Positions 16,721 through 24,637 are shown, numbered from the stretch's first letter. The stretch: 44,874 bases of DNA from Dokdonia sinensis (GCF_003688895.1 NZ_REFV01000021.1:1-44874); one strand, 5' to 3'. Numbers and translations are program-made. The notes: generated by a model not told the origin, from the letters alone.

Positions 16721-16935
16721 CTTAACGCGCGGACGTCTCCGACTCCACTTCAAAAGCCACCTTCGGGTGCTTTCTTACGTATTAGAGGGATTAGGCCGGT
16801 GCGTTAAGCTGGACCTTACGCTACAAAGAGCTAGTAGATTTTGCTTAACACTGCGGCCATCTCCCGCTCTACTTTACATGAAGATTTGCAATGGGAATTT
16901 CTAGTTGACAAATGGGTTGACAAAATTGCGAGTCA

Positions 16936-17721
16936 TTAACTCATCTTTTGCCACTCTGGACTAAAGTAAGTCGTCCTACCGCCTACTTTTATTTTCTCAA
17001 GCTCTTTCCCTGTATGATAACAAAACTCACGACCCTTTCGATTATGAATTAAAAAATAATCAGGAAAATCATTATAATGCGCTTCTAGATCTATGGCGAC
17101 TTCTATAACGTGCTGTAGTTTGTCGTAAATCGTTTTTAACTCTTTTTCGTTGAGAGCATTTGCCTTCTTGAGCGGATGGATTTGAGCTTGATACAAAACA
17201 TCGTCTGCGATCCAGTTACCGACACCTGTGGTGACGCTTTGGTTCATTAGGACGTTTTTAATAGCCGTTTTACGGTGGGCAACTGCTTCTTTAAATTGGT
17301 CAAAAGTGAGGTCACGAGCATCTATGTTGAGTTTGTGCTCCTTACGATAATTCTCAACAGAGTCTGTGATGTCCCACCAGCCAAACTTACGCTTATTCTC
17401 AAAAGCAAAGTGATACCCGTTTTCAAAACCAATATCGATATGCCCAAACCGCGGTCGATCTGCTGACTCATGGTAGTAATTAGGCCTTCCAGTCATCCCA
17501 AAATGTACTACCAAAATAGCACCATTACTAATGTGAATGAATAGATATTTTCCAATACGCTCAGTACGCAATAAACTGTTACCTAAAAGTATCTCCTTAA
17601 AATCCTTAAGCGGTTTTTTGATGAGACGTTCATCACGTACATCCATCGCCACGATAATATGGTCAAGACAAGTTTTATTTATGTATTGCTGGTATCCGTG
17701 TACTTCTGGTAATTCTGGCAT
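16936..17721 (-). CDS. Fpg/Nei family DNA glycosylase with a zincless finger
   Basis: A base-excision repair glycosylase/AP lyase. The catalytic N-terminus MPELPEV (Pro2 nucleophile, Glu3) and the conserved Lys58 (RIGKYL) are present, as is the H2TH region with TGVGNWIADDVLYQAQIHP. The C-terminal finger has the fold-defining VGGRTTYF hairpin (Arg249). However, its four zinc cysteines are largely gone: C234-Y-H-T237 where CxxC should be, and SPEW (254-257) where CPxC should be. This is like the zincless finger of the NEIL1 type. Preferred lesions (8-oxoG or oxidised pyrimidines) cannot be told. It is monocistronic. Confidence 0.9.
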   Translation of the reverse strand: MPELPEVHGYQQYINKTCLDHIIVAMDVRDERLIKKPLKDFKEILLGNSLLRTERIGKYLFIHISNGAILVVHFGMTGRPNYYHESADRPRFGHIDIGFENGYHFAFENKRKFGWWDITDSVENYRKEHKLNIDARDLTFDQFKEAVAHRKTAIKNVLMNQSVTTGVGNWIADDVLYQAQIHPLKKANALNEKELKTIYDKLQHVIEVAIDLEAHYNDFPDYFLIHNRKGREFCYHTGKELEKIKVGGRTTYFSPEWQKMS

Positions 17722-17804
17722 TAAATCTATTTGTAAAGTTTTGAAAATTGATCCTTAAAAATAAGCATAAGCTAAAGTATCAATAATTAAAAGATTTAGA
17801 AGTC

Positions 17805-17820
17805 CGCTTTCGCGAAAGCG
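17805..17820. repeat. dispersed palindrome CGCTTTCGCGAAAGCG (intergenic copy)
   Basis: A perfect 16-bp palindrome between the divergent glycosylase and EcsC genes. Confidence 0.95.
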
Positions 17821-17929
17821 TAACAAACCGTTTCCCCCTGAGACTGATTACAATAGAAATATACATCTCTTAATCCTTGGACATTCTTCCCAATAATGTC
17901 TTAGTTTTACTAAAAGTCAATTTCCAGCT

Positions 17930-18796
17930 ATGAGCTCACTTCCTGAAAAGACATCTCCATTTACATCACAAATCTCTAAAGAAGACGTTGCGCTGTTGCA
18001 CAAGTCAAAAAAAGACCTTACCAAAGTACCATTTGCAATGCGAGCATTAAACACTTTAGGCACTCCTATCGAAAAAAGCATCACACTCATACCAGAAAAA
18101 TATCAAGATAAAATTACTGAAACAGTTAAGAAAGCTTTACAACTGAGCGTAAAAGCTAATTTGAAAACCTTTCAAAATGATAAAACTAAATTAAAAGCTT
18201 CTAACAGGATGTATAAGGCTGTTACTACAGGAACAGGGTTTGTTGGTGGCTTTTTTGGCATTGCAGGTTTTACTGCAGATATACTGCTGAGCACAAAATT
18301 CTTGATGCGATCCATAATGGATATTGCTCGCAGTCAAGGCGAAGATATTACCGACCCTGAAGTGCAGTTACAATGTTTGCAAGTGTTTGCTCTAGGGGGA
18401 ACTTCTCCAGATGATGATTCTCTAGATAGTAGTTATTATGGGACAAGAATCGCATTAGACCAAGCACTATCCCAGATAGCGTCTACAGTTGCAACACAGG
18501 GAGCAAAAAAATTCTTACAGTCCATCGCATCGAGCGCACCAGGAGCGATGGGCGGATTTATGAGCAAGATTATTTCCAGATATAGCGTACAGGTGCTGGA
18601 TAAGTTTGCAGCTCAGGCTATTCCCATTGTAGGAGCAGCTTCTGGAGCAGGGCTTAATCTAATATTCTTGCATCACTTTCAACGGGTGGCTACGGCACAT
18701 TTTACAATCAGAAGATTAGAAAAACAATATGGAAAGGATGCTGTTATGGAAATGTATAATACAATTGATATACCGTCTACAGATGATCATAAATGA
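17930..18796 (+). CDS. EcsC family protein
   Basis: A 288-aa protein matching the EcsC family. It has a helical N-terminus, a Gly-rich membrane-associated segment (VTTGTGFVGGFFGIAGFTADILLSTKFLMRSIMDIA, about residues 100-135), a GTSPDDDSLDSSYYGTR block and a second hydrophobic stretch (AIPIVGAASGAGLNLIFLHHFQ) near the end. The family is named after the third gene of the Bacillus ecs locus and has no settled biochemical function. It may associate with the inner membrane. No close neighbours share its strand: the next gene is 231 nt on. Confidence 0.85.
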   Translation: MSSLPEKTSPFTSQISKEDVALLHKSKKDLTKVPFAMRALNTLGTPIEKSITLIPEKYQDKITETVKKALQLSVKANLKTFQNDKTKLKASNRMYKAVTTGTGFVGGFFGIAGFTADILLSTKFLMRSIMDIARSQGEDITDPEVQLQCLQVFALGGTSPDDDSLDSSYYGTRIALDQALSQIASTVATQGAKKFLQSIASSAPGAMGGFMSKIISRYSVQVLDKFAAQAIPIVGAASGAGLNLIFLHHFQRVATAHFTIRRLEKQYGKDAVMEMYNTIDIPSTDDHK

Positions 18797-19027
18797 TCAA
18801 AATTATGCTTGACTTACTCTATATAAATAGCAGATGCATATCATTGCCTCCTATGATCCATCTAGAAAGAATTTAAGATTTTTTTATCGTTTGTATGCAT
18901 ATGTTTTTACCAATTTGAACGTTTTTGCTCTAATCGGGGGAAATTTAAAATACGTATAGTTTGCGCATTATTAGATATTTAACTCATAATTTGGAGAATT
19001 TAGGATGTTAAACACTATTTTAATGTA

Positions 19028-19513
19028 ATGAGGAAGTTAACAAGGATATATACATTAATACTAGTAGAAATGGTAATCGTATTATCTTTTCTATTACTCA
19101 ATTCTTGCGAAGAAGCTCATAAAGAGAACCACAAAACTTTAGACACTCAATCCAAGAATAAGGTGACAATAAACGTTACTGCTACCGCATATAATTCGGT
19201 CGAGAGTCAAACTAAAAATGATAACATTGGTCGTGCCGCTTGGGGAGACTGGTTACAACCCGGCGAACGCGCCATTGCGGTATCACGAGATCTCATTGCA
19301 CTAGGTCTTGATCACAACGAGAAAGTAACCATAGAAGGTTTACCTGGCACCTACATCGTAAAAGATAAAATGAATAAACGCTGGAAAAAGAAAATTGATA
19401 TCTACATGGGACTTGACGTTCAGGCGGCACGGCAATGGGGTAAAAAAGATTTAGCCATTACTTTCAACAAAAAAGATAACCCTAACGATAAGTTTTCTGT
19501 GAAGACGCAATAA
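19028..19513 (+). CDS. lipoprotein with 3D (Asp-Asp-Asp) domain
   Basis: A 161-aa exported protein. The signal peptide ends in a lipobox (LLLNSC). A double-psi beta-barrel of the 3D type follows: ATAYNSVESQT at its start, then WLQPGERAIAVSRDL, and YIVKDKMNKRWKKKIDIYMG with the acidic residues that give the domain its name. 3D domains occur in MltA-type lytic transglycosylases and resuscitation factors, so a cell-wall role is plausible. The MltA catalytic insert is absent, so activity is unproven. It lies 55 nt upstream of the TrkA-C protein gene on the same strand. Confidence 0.82.
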   Translation: MRKLTRIYTLILVEMVIVLSFLLLNSCEEAHKENHKTLDTQSKNKVTINVTATAYNSVESQTKNDNIGRAAWGDWLQPGERAIAVSRDLIALGLDHNEKVTIEGLPGTYIVKDKMNKRWKKKIDIYMGLDVQAARQWGKKDLAITFNKKDNPNDKFSVKTQ

Positions 19514-19568
19514 ATTGGGTATTAAACGGCAATAAATACTAGCTTTGTGATCCATTTAATACTATGTT

Positions 19569-20345
19569 ATGATTGCTGCGGTATCTCTCTTTCTCATAAT
19601 TACCTTCTCCGTACTAATTACAAAAATTTGTACCATAGCCTTGGTGCATACAGGGTTATCTGAGGAGAGCGCAAAGTTTCAATCGCGATCTGCGTACACA
19701 GGTGCTGGCCTCAGCACTTCAGAAACGGAGAATATCATGAATCATCCTGTGCGCCGTAAGATTATTTATAACTTAATGCTTATTGGTAATGCGGGTATCG
19801 TCACCGCGATGTCTTCGCTCATTTTGACTTTTGTTTTGCCAGAATCTAATGCTTCACGCTTGTATGGGCTGCTTATTATTGTGGGTGGAATGCTGTTATT
19901 ATGGTTTGGGATACGTAGTTCGTGGGTTAACAGAGGTTTGTCGCGCATCATAAATAGAATGCTCAAAAAATATACAGACCTAGACATACACGACTACGCT
20001 GCTGTTCTCCACCTTAAAGATGATTTTAAAGTCATTGAGGCAAATGTAGATAGTGATGGCTGGATGTGCAATCGCACACTCCAAGAACTGAATTTAAGAG
20101 AGGAAGGCATAACAATATTAGGAGTACATAGAAAGGGTTCTGGATATTTTGGGTCTCCGTCTGGTACTTTTATGATGCTTCCTAATGATGTTGTAACCAT
20201 TTATGGTAAATCCGATGGCATACAGAGTCTTTACAATCGCAAGAAAGATTATTATGCCCAGCTGGAACACGACAAATTTGTAGAAAAAGAAGAAGAGCGC
20301 ATTGTCTCTGATAAGGAAAAGCTTAAAACACAGGCTGACGAATAA
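19569..20345 (+). CDS. membrane protein with cytoplasmic TrkA-C (RCK_C) domain
   Basis: A 258-aa protein with three transmembrane segments (about 1-24, 65-87, 95-113). A TrkA-C regulatory domain (about 135-225; VIEANVDSDGWMCNRTLQEL, ITILGVHRKG, MMLPNDVVTIYG) and a charged tail follow. TrkA-C domains bind ligands and gate potassium channels or other ion transporters. The loop SAYTGAGLSTSETE between TM1 and TM2 recalls the filter loops of Trk/Ktr proteins, but a complete pore unit is not present. A multimeric channel or a regulator are both possible. Probably co-transcribed with the 3D lipoprotein. Confidence 0.7.
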   Translation: MIAAVSLFLIITFSVLITKICTIALVHTGLSEESAKFQSRSAYTGAGLSTSETENIMNHPVRRKIIYNLMLIGNAGIVTAMSSLILTFVLPESNASRLYGLLIIVGGMLLLWFGIRSSWVNRGLSRIINRMLKKYTDLDIHDYAAVLHLKDDFKVIEANVDSDGWMCNRTLQELNLREEGITILGVHRKGSGYFGSPSGTFMMLPNDVVTIYGKSDGIQSLYNRKKDYYAQLEHDKFVEKEEERIVSDKEKLKTQADE

Positions 20346-20386
20346 CTATATTTTCTTTCTTTAGCTTGATTTAGATTTTTTTGTTA

Positions 20387-20402
20387 CGCTTTCGCGAAAG
20401 CG
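20387..20402. repeat. dispersed palindrome CGCTTTCGCGAAAGCG (intergenic copy)
   Basis: A perfect copy between the convergent TrkA-C protein gene and the tail-like cluster. No standard terminator is seen here. Confidence 0.95.
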
Positions 20403-20451
20403 TACTACCCAATACTGATAATAAGACGAATTACAATTAAGTTTTAAATAA

Positions 20452-20964
20452 CTAAATCCAATCGACATACAAAGGCATCTGCATCCACAAGAGTTTAATA
20501 GCAGAAAAAGACCACGAGATGTCGTGCATCAGTACATCTATTGTTGTAGATTCTACCTTGAAGCTGTATCCATTTTCTGAGCGCGAAAGTGATCCATCTC
20601 TTTGCATAAAATTCTCCTGCACAGCAGCTAGGCTAGAGTTTTCCAGTTTAGACCAATTTGCCTTGAACCCGTTTAACAAACTTTCTGATATTTCTATTTC
20701 TACCGTTGTCAGGGATGCAACAGGAGTTACGGGTTGAACAAGAGGCATACCAACCAAAATTTTATTGAGCGGCAACCTATACTCAGAAAAATCTATCTCG
20801 TTATAAACAAGGTATTGCAAGAGGTAGACCGCCCTATGCTGACTCTCTGAATCTTTAAAATTATCTCCATCCAGCATTCCCAACTGCTCAAAATAAGACC
20901 TTAAAAATGGCCAGACTAAAATAAGCCCGGCATTTTCTACCCGTATCAATTCTGTTTCTTCCAT
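20452..20964 (-). CDS. short contractile-injection-system tape-measure C-terminal domain protein
   Basis: A 170-aa protein. It matches the conserved C-terminal module of tape-measure-type proteins in extracellular contractile injection systems (Afp14-like): AGLILVWPFLRSYFEQLGMLDG, AVYLLQYLVYNEIDFSEYRLPLNKILVG, an ENSSLAAVQENFMQRDGSL block and a final IKLLWMQMPLYVDW. The long N-terminal helical ruler present in full tape measures is missing. The start follows the upstream tube gene by 21 nt, with its own ATG, so this looks like a stand-alone domain and not a frameshifted remnant. It is last in the four-gene cluster. Confidence 0.72.
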   Translation of the reverse strand: MEETELIRVENAGLILVWPFLRSYFEQLGMLDGDNFKDSESQHRAVYLLQYLVYNEIDFSEYRLPLNKILVGMPLVQPVTPVASLTTVEIEISESLLNGFKANWSKLENSSLAAVQENFMQRDGSLSRSENGYSFKVESTTIDVLMHDISWSFSAIKLLWMQMPLYVDWI

Positions 20965-20985
20965 CGCTTATATGCACTATACTTA

Positions 20986-21444
20986 TTACCGCTCTCTTTT
21001 GAAATGTCTATACTTGAGCTCTAACGCTTCTATAGCCAGTTCATTTAAGTTGCTATGTAACGTTGACAGTTCCCAGGAAATAGGATAAGCACTATCGAAA
21101 TGCCAGGAGGCGAGCGAACCTTCATTTTTGTTCATCAAGGATATCCTAATATTCATTGGGTCAAAAATAGATTTCTCCAGAGCATCTTTACACCACTTTT
21201 CTAAATGTGAATTTAAAATCAAGCATCGTTTTAGTACCAAGTTAGAAAAAGTGGGCTGGGTAGGTAGCTCGTGCACAAAGCGATTCTCTACTCTCTCAAT
21301 TACGGGTTGTGTTTCCAATGTTACGTTTAAACCCGAAACCTCTTGAAAGCTACTATCCATATCGCTTCTCCCTTCAAATGATACCTTGAAATAGAACTCG
21401 GTAGACGGTGTAGCATTTTGCGTCATAAAATTAGTATCTGCCAT
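20986..21444 (-). CDS. phage tail tube-like protein (gp19/Afp1-Afp5 family), copy 2
   Basis: A 152-aa member of the T4 gp19-like tail-tube family. It has FYFKVSFEGRSDMDSSFQEVSGLNV, a LVLKRCLILNSHLEKWCKD segment, ISLMNKNEGSLASWHFDSAYPISWELS and a terminal EALELKYRHF strand. These proteins stack as hexameric rings to build the inner tube of contractile tails and injection systems. It begins 5 nt after the other tube gene and differs from it strongly, as Afp1 and Afp5 differ, so it could be a baseplate-proximal tube initiator. Confidence 0.85.
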   Translation of the reverse strand: MADTNFMTQNATPSTEFYFKVSFEGRSDMDSSFQEVSGLNVTLETQPVIERVENRFVHELPTQPTFSNLVLKRCLILNSHLEKWCKDALEKSIFDPMNIRISLMNKNEGSLASWHFDSAYPISWELSTLHSNLNELAIEALELKYRHFKRER

Positions 21445-21449
21445 TAATC

Positions 21450-21902
21450 CTAGGCATACGTAATAACTAAACCCTCGTGTGCAATCACTATACTTTCTAT
21501 CGCAACCTCGCTGCCATCTGCATTAAGATCTGTCGCGCTTATTTTTACAGGCCACGCATTACTTAGTGTCCAGGTCATTGTGGGATTTCCGACCTCATCT
21601 AGTAGTTTTATGACAACGGTCTGACGCTCTATGGTGTTCATTTTTATCCTATCATACCAATCCCAGAAACTACTGTCTTTTGTTAAGACCGCTTTCCTCA
21701 TCGTCACTATGCTATTTTTTTCTAATCCTGGCATATTGATCTCAGAAAACACAGGACTGTTCCCGTGCCTATAGATTATGGGTTGTGCCTCTATATCTAA
21801 ACCACTCACTTCCTGAAACGGAATATTAGTCACGCTTCCCCAGTCTACCATAAAATAGAACTTAGATAGTGGCCAGTTTTGATCTTGTGCTTCTCCTGCC
21901 AT
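21450..21902 (-). CDS. phage tail tube-like protein (gp19/Afp1-Afp5 family), copy 1
   Basis: A 150-aa tail-tube protein. It has WPLSKFYFMVDWGSVTNIPFQEVSGLDIE, NMPGLEKNSIVTMRKAVLTKDSSFWDWYDR, VVIKLLDEVGNPTMTWTLSNAWPVKI and a final VAIESIVIAHEGL strand. This is the complete gp19-like fold at normal length, with all the landmarks of an intact protein. The upstream gene (346-codon frame) ends 65 nt away. No sheath gene is adjacent, although a sheath gene normally neighbours such tube genes. Confidence 0.88.
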   Translation of the reverse strand: MAGEAQDQNWPLSKFYFMVDWGSVTNIPFQEVSGLDIEAQPIIYRHGNSPVFSEINMPGLEKNSIVTMRKAVLTKDSSFWDWYDRIKMNTIERQTVVIKLLDEVGNPTMTWTLSNAWPVKISATDLNADGSEVAIESIVIAHEGLVITYA

Positions 21903-21967
21903 TGTAGTATGTTTTTAAGTATTGTTGCCTTCCTAATTTAATCTATGATTAAAGTAGTTTCATAGGA

Positions 21968-22999
21968 TTAGAGATGTAAATAAATATGAGAAAAATATGC
22001 CTCGTACGAATTATCTTCTGGAGGATACAGTTGATTCGGGGAAGCAATCGGTAAGGTTGCGATTATAGTCTTGTCCCCTTCATTTTCAACGATAGATTTT
22101 TGAATTAGTTGATACGCGTTTTTAGGACTTTCTGAAAGGGCAATGGGTAGTTTTGAAATAAATATCATAGTGTCACCCGCAACAGACATTTTAAAATTAT
22201 CTTCGATGGTATCCTGCTTAATCACTAGGTTTTTCAAGTAGGGCTCTCTGTTATGATTACAGATATACTTCCAATGGGTTTTTCGTGCCTTGAATTCAAC
22301 ATTATTAATGATAGCTGTATTATGTGTTACATACTGTTGCAGCATAATCGCAGGAGTAAGTTCTATTATTCCCAAAGGCTTGTTCCAAACACCGTTAGGT
22401 TGATAGTAAAACATATCAAACAAAACATCATCCTTATATACCCAGATAATTCCTTCTGGAACATCGTAAAATTTAAATGCATTGACCATATTATCCCTTT
22501 GCTCAATAAAATTCCAAGGGATCGTTTCATCATTTCCTATGGAGAATCTATAGGTTATACCTTCCTGAAAACTTACCAATGATACCACACCTTGCTCTAC
22601 ACGCAATATTTCTGAAGTACCCAAAAAGGTCTCATTTTTTAAAAGGTATTTTGGGGAATCTGAAGTATTAATCGCATTGAGGTTATTATAATATAGAAGC
22701 GCTGTTGCTGGTTGAAAATTTTGAAGTTCCGTATAGTTTATAAAATAAGGATCCGAGCTATCTAGATAAAATCTTAAAGGTTCTTCAGCTACTTGTGCAC
22801 TTGAAAAATGATGCTCAGAAATAAGTAGATGCGCACCTCCAGATATTGGTTTAACAACAATACCTAAATTGCCTAACATCGCTAGTGTAGCAAGGGTAGG
22901 TTTGATGGACAGAGGGCGAAACAATCCATCTTCAAAATACTCGTGTCGGAATGATAAGGTTGCTAAATGATAAAAACGCTCTTCCATAAGTTCAAACAT
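21968..22999 (-). CDS. uncharacterised protein heading the tail-tube cluster
   Basis: I do not recognise a family in this 344-aa protein. It has no signal peptide or membrane helix. It looks like a mixed alpha/beta protein with many aromatic residues: an N-terminal helix (MFELMEERFYHLATLSFRHEYF), then repeated short strands such as GGAHLLISEHHF, LRFYLDSSDPYFINYT and MSVAGDTMIFISKLPIALS. It ends with a PEDNSYEAYFSHIYLHL tail. ATG 22999 is chosen; GTG 23008 and ATG 22987 are also in frame. By position it is the first gene of the cluster. A baseplate, cap, adaptor or cargo role for the tube is inference only. Confidence 0.55.
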   Translation of the reverse strand: MFELMEERFYHLATLSFRHEYFEDGLFRPLSIKPTLATLAMLGNLGIVVKPISGGAHLLISEHHFSSAQVAEEPLRFYLDSSDPYFINYTELQNFQPATALLYYNNLNAINTSDSPKYLLKNETFLGTSEILRVEQGVVSLVSFQEGITYRFSIGNDETIPWNFIEQRDNMVNAFKFYDVPEGIIWVYKDDVLFDMFYYQPNGVWNKPLGIIELTPAIMLQQYVTHNTAIINNVEFKARKTHWKYICNHNREPYLKNLVIKQDTIEDNFKMSVAGDTMIFISKLPIALSESPKNAYQLIQKSIVENEGDKTIIATLPIASPNQLYPPEDNSYEAYFSHIYLHL

Positions 23000-23258
23000 A
23001 TTGATCACCGTAAGACAGGCAATCTCTATATATAAATATGATTTGAAAATATAGATTTATCTTGAATTACAACATAAATTGTTATAAATAAGATACTTAT
23101 GTAGTATACTTCCTACTTTTAATAACAAGCAAAATCAATCTTATTGGAGTTATGGGCGTTTTAAATGCTTCCTATAAAGACAGGGACATTTCAATAAACA
23201 ACACTTCAAAAAGCATTTTATCTTACTACATTTAGAAAATAAGAATGAAGACTACTTA

Positions 23259-23708
23259 TTAAACCAGTACATAGGCATTATCAATTTCTCTCTCAAAAAC
23301 AGCGGTATAATTCATCACGTCTGTTACGTTATCGAGAGCGCATAAATAAGAAATCACAGCACAAAGCCCTTCAAAGAGCGTTTGATTAGTAAATTGATCT
23401 GGTTTAAAATTCCCTCGTCGTATGGGGAGTTCAAATCCGCAGGCTTCTAAAAATACGGCTTCTGTTTTGAGCAATTCTGAGGGAAGATATCCATTAATTC
23501 GTTTCCCAAAAGCCTCATTAACCTGACCCACGTAGTTCAGTTTTGTAGATCCGTGCGCATCTGTAAAATGTTTCCAAGCATCTATCTGATCACAGATATT
23601 ACCTACGGCGCAGGCTGTACAACATTGTGGGTTTAGTTCTCCTTTTGTAAAGGCCGCATATAGTTTTGATAAAGCGGCGTCTAGTCGGTGTGGAATATTC
23701 TGTTTCAT
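23259..23708 (-). CDS. uncharacterised cysteine-cluster protein
   Basis: A 149-aa soluble protein with a conspicuous cysteine motif, CCTACAVGNIC (residues about 29-39), followed by a WKHFTDAHGS block, a GQVNEAFGKRINGYLPSELLKTEAVFLEACGFELP segment and a helical C-terminus. I recall similar short flavobacterial proteins being labelled NADH-quinone reductase subunit F in databases. This sequence has neither the 2Fe-2S ferredoxin nor the FAD/NAD domain of NqrF, so that label would be wrong. The four cysteines could bind a metal or an Fe-S cluster. It lies between the tail-like cluster and the sulfur operon, about 210 nt from each of its neighbours' ends or more. Confidence 0.6.
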   Translation of the reverse strand: MKQNIPHRLDAALSKLYAAFTKGELNPQCCTACAVGNICDQIDAWKHFTDAHGSTKLNYVGQVNEAFGKRINGYLPSELLKTEAVFLEACGFELPIRRGNFKPDQFTNQTLFEGLCAVISYLCALDNVTDVMNYTAVFEREIDNAYVLV

Positions 23709-23800
23709 AGCCTTCTAAAGTTAAATAAAATGCTGGTATATTTTTAATATCAGGATAGATTTAACAAAACCTCTAGAAATAATTTTTAGAAAGAGGAGCA

Positions 23801-23838
23801 CGCTTTTGCGATAGGCTGAAGACGTATTTATAAAAAGC
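23801..23838. repeat. composite repeat: split palindrome with CTGAAGACGTATTTATAA insert
   Basis: CGCTTTTGCG and AAAGC flank a 23-nt insert (23811-23833) ending CTGAAGACGTATTTATAA. The same insert, at the same point, occurs at 41562-41598 and, inverted, at 44552-44590. Confidence 0.85.
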
Positions 23839-23840
23839 AT

Positions 23841-23871
23841 AAAAAAACCTGACTTTTTTCAAAACCAGGTC
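23841..23871 (-). terminator. terminator of the cstB-rhodanese operon
   Basis: On the minus strand ACCTGGTTTTG pairs with the GTCAGGT side and is followed by seven T residues, about 50 nt past the last rhodanese gene. Confidence 0.7.
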
Positions 23872-23919
23872 TATTTATTGTCTAATAGTTTTCAAACTTC
23901 TACTTGATAAAGTGCAGTT

Positions 23920-24324
23920 CTAATTTTCAATAGGCTTGCCTTCACCTTGCCACTCCATAATCCCACCGTTAAGATCATAAACGGTAGTAAAGCCAGCCTC
24001 TTCTAGCAGGCTAGCACATTTTGCGCTTCGCCCTCCTTTTTTACAATACACATAAACTGGTTTGGACTTGTCCAATTTCTCAATAGATGAGTTCCACGCT
24101 TCGCTATTATATACAATATTCTTAGCACCTTTTATGTGACCGCTCTCATATTCGACCACGGTGCGCACGTCAATAAGTTGAGTATTAGTATCTTTAATAT
24201 CACTCTCAAACTGCGCGACAGGAATCACCTGAACAACAGGGGTATCTTGAGCTTTTGATTCCTTACATCCTGAAAAAAAAACAAGCCCTATAAAAGCAAA
24301 TGCTATAATTAACTTTCTCATCAT
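23920..24324 (-). CDS. rhodanese-domain lipoprotein
   Basis: A 134-aa exported single-domain sulfurtransferase. The signal peptide ends in a lipobox with Cys20 (FFSGC). The rhodanese fold follows, with DVRTVVEYESGHIKGAKNI and the active-site loop CKKGGRS. It should sit in the envelope and transfer sulfane sulfur, or act in thiol chemistry there. ATG 24324 (or the adjacent 24321) gives a proper signal peptide; an earlier frame start at 24363 overlaps the upstream rhodanese gene and would spoil the signal. It starts 1 nt after that gene's stop and is last in the operon. Confidence 0.9.
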   Translation of the reverse strand: MMRKLIIAFAFIGLVFFSGCKESKAQDTPVVQVIPVAQFESDIKDTNTQLIDVRTVVEYESGHIKGAKNIVYNSEAWNSSIEKLDKSKPVYVYCKKGGRSAKCASLLEEAGFTTVYDLNGGIMEWQGEGKPIEN

Positions 24325-24325
24325 A

Positions 24326-24637
24326 TTATTTATTTTCTTGTTCACTCCATCCATTATATCCACCTAGAAGATTATAGGTTGTATGGAAACCCTTTTGTGC
24401 CATAACAGCGCAAGCCTGAGCACTACGGGCACCAGAGCGACAATAGACGTAATAGTTTTTTGCGGTATCCAGCTTCTCTATTTCATCTAGAAAACCTTGT
24501 CCTAAATAAATATCGATGTGCTTTGCTCCTGCTATCATCCCATTCTCAATTTCTTCTTGAGTACGAACGTCTAGAATCACGGCATTATCGTCTTGAGCAA
24601 TTTTCTCTTTCCATTGTGGAATTGTTAAGTCTGTCAT
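24326..24637 (-). CDS. cytoplasmic single-domain rhodanese
   Basis: A 103-aa thiosulfate/persulfide sulfurtransferase-type protein with no signal peptide. It has DVRTQEEIENGMIAGAKHID, the active-site loop CRSGARS and the closing LLGGYNGW. It is the size of GlpE/PspE-type rhodaneses. Second gene in the operon, about 90 nt after the CstB-like gene and directly coupled to the rhodanese lipoprotein gene, which gives a cytoplasm/envelope pair. Confidence 0.92.
   Translation of the reverse strand: MTDLTIPQWKEKIAQDDNAVILDVRTQEEIENGMIAGAKHIDIYLGQGFLDEIEKLDTAKNYYVYCRSGARSAQACAVMAQKGFHTTYNLLGGYNGWSEQENK

Larger units (their letters stand above)
16614..16783 (+). repeat. direct duplication of the tmRNA 3' end and terminator
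   Basis: The last 10 nt of tmRNA plus its terminator and about 20 nt beyond (16614-16660) recur 124 nt downstream (16738-16783) with a few changes. The core TCCGACTCCACTT is identical. A weaker third echo (CCGCTCTACTTT) lies near 16865. Such duplications of a tmRNA 3' end are typical of integration (att) sites, here with almost nothing left between the copies. Confidence 0.7.

Noticed and set aside
16589-16807. 72-codon reading frame with a duplicated AFLRIRGIRP peptide
   Set aside because: It runs through the tmRNA 3' end and terminator. The peptide repeat simply reflects the DNA duplication there.
20452-23008. Complete prophage or full extracellular contractile injection system
   Set aside because: Only tube proteins and a tape-measure C-domain are present; no integrase, capsid, sheath, baseplate or ATPase genes are in the window.
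23009-23258. Gap upstream of the tube cluster examined for an extra gene or RNA
   Set aside because: No frame, tRNA-like fold or strong hairpin stands out; only AT-rich sequence with probable promoter function.
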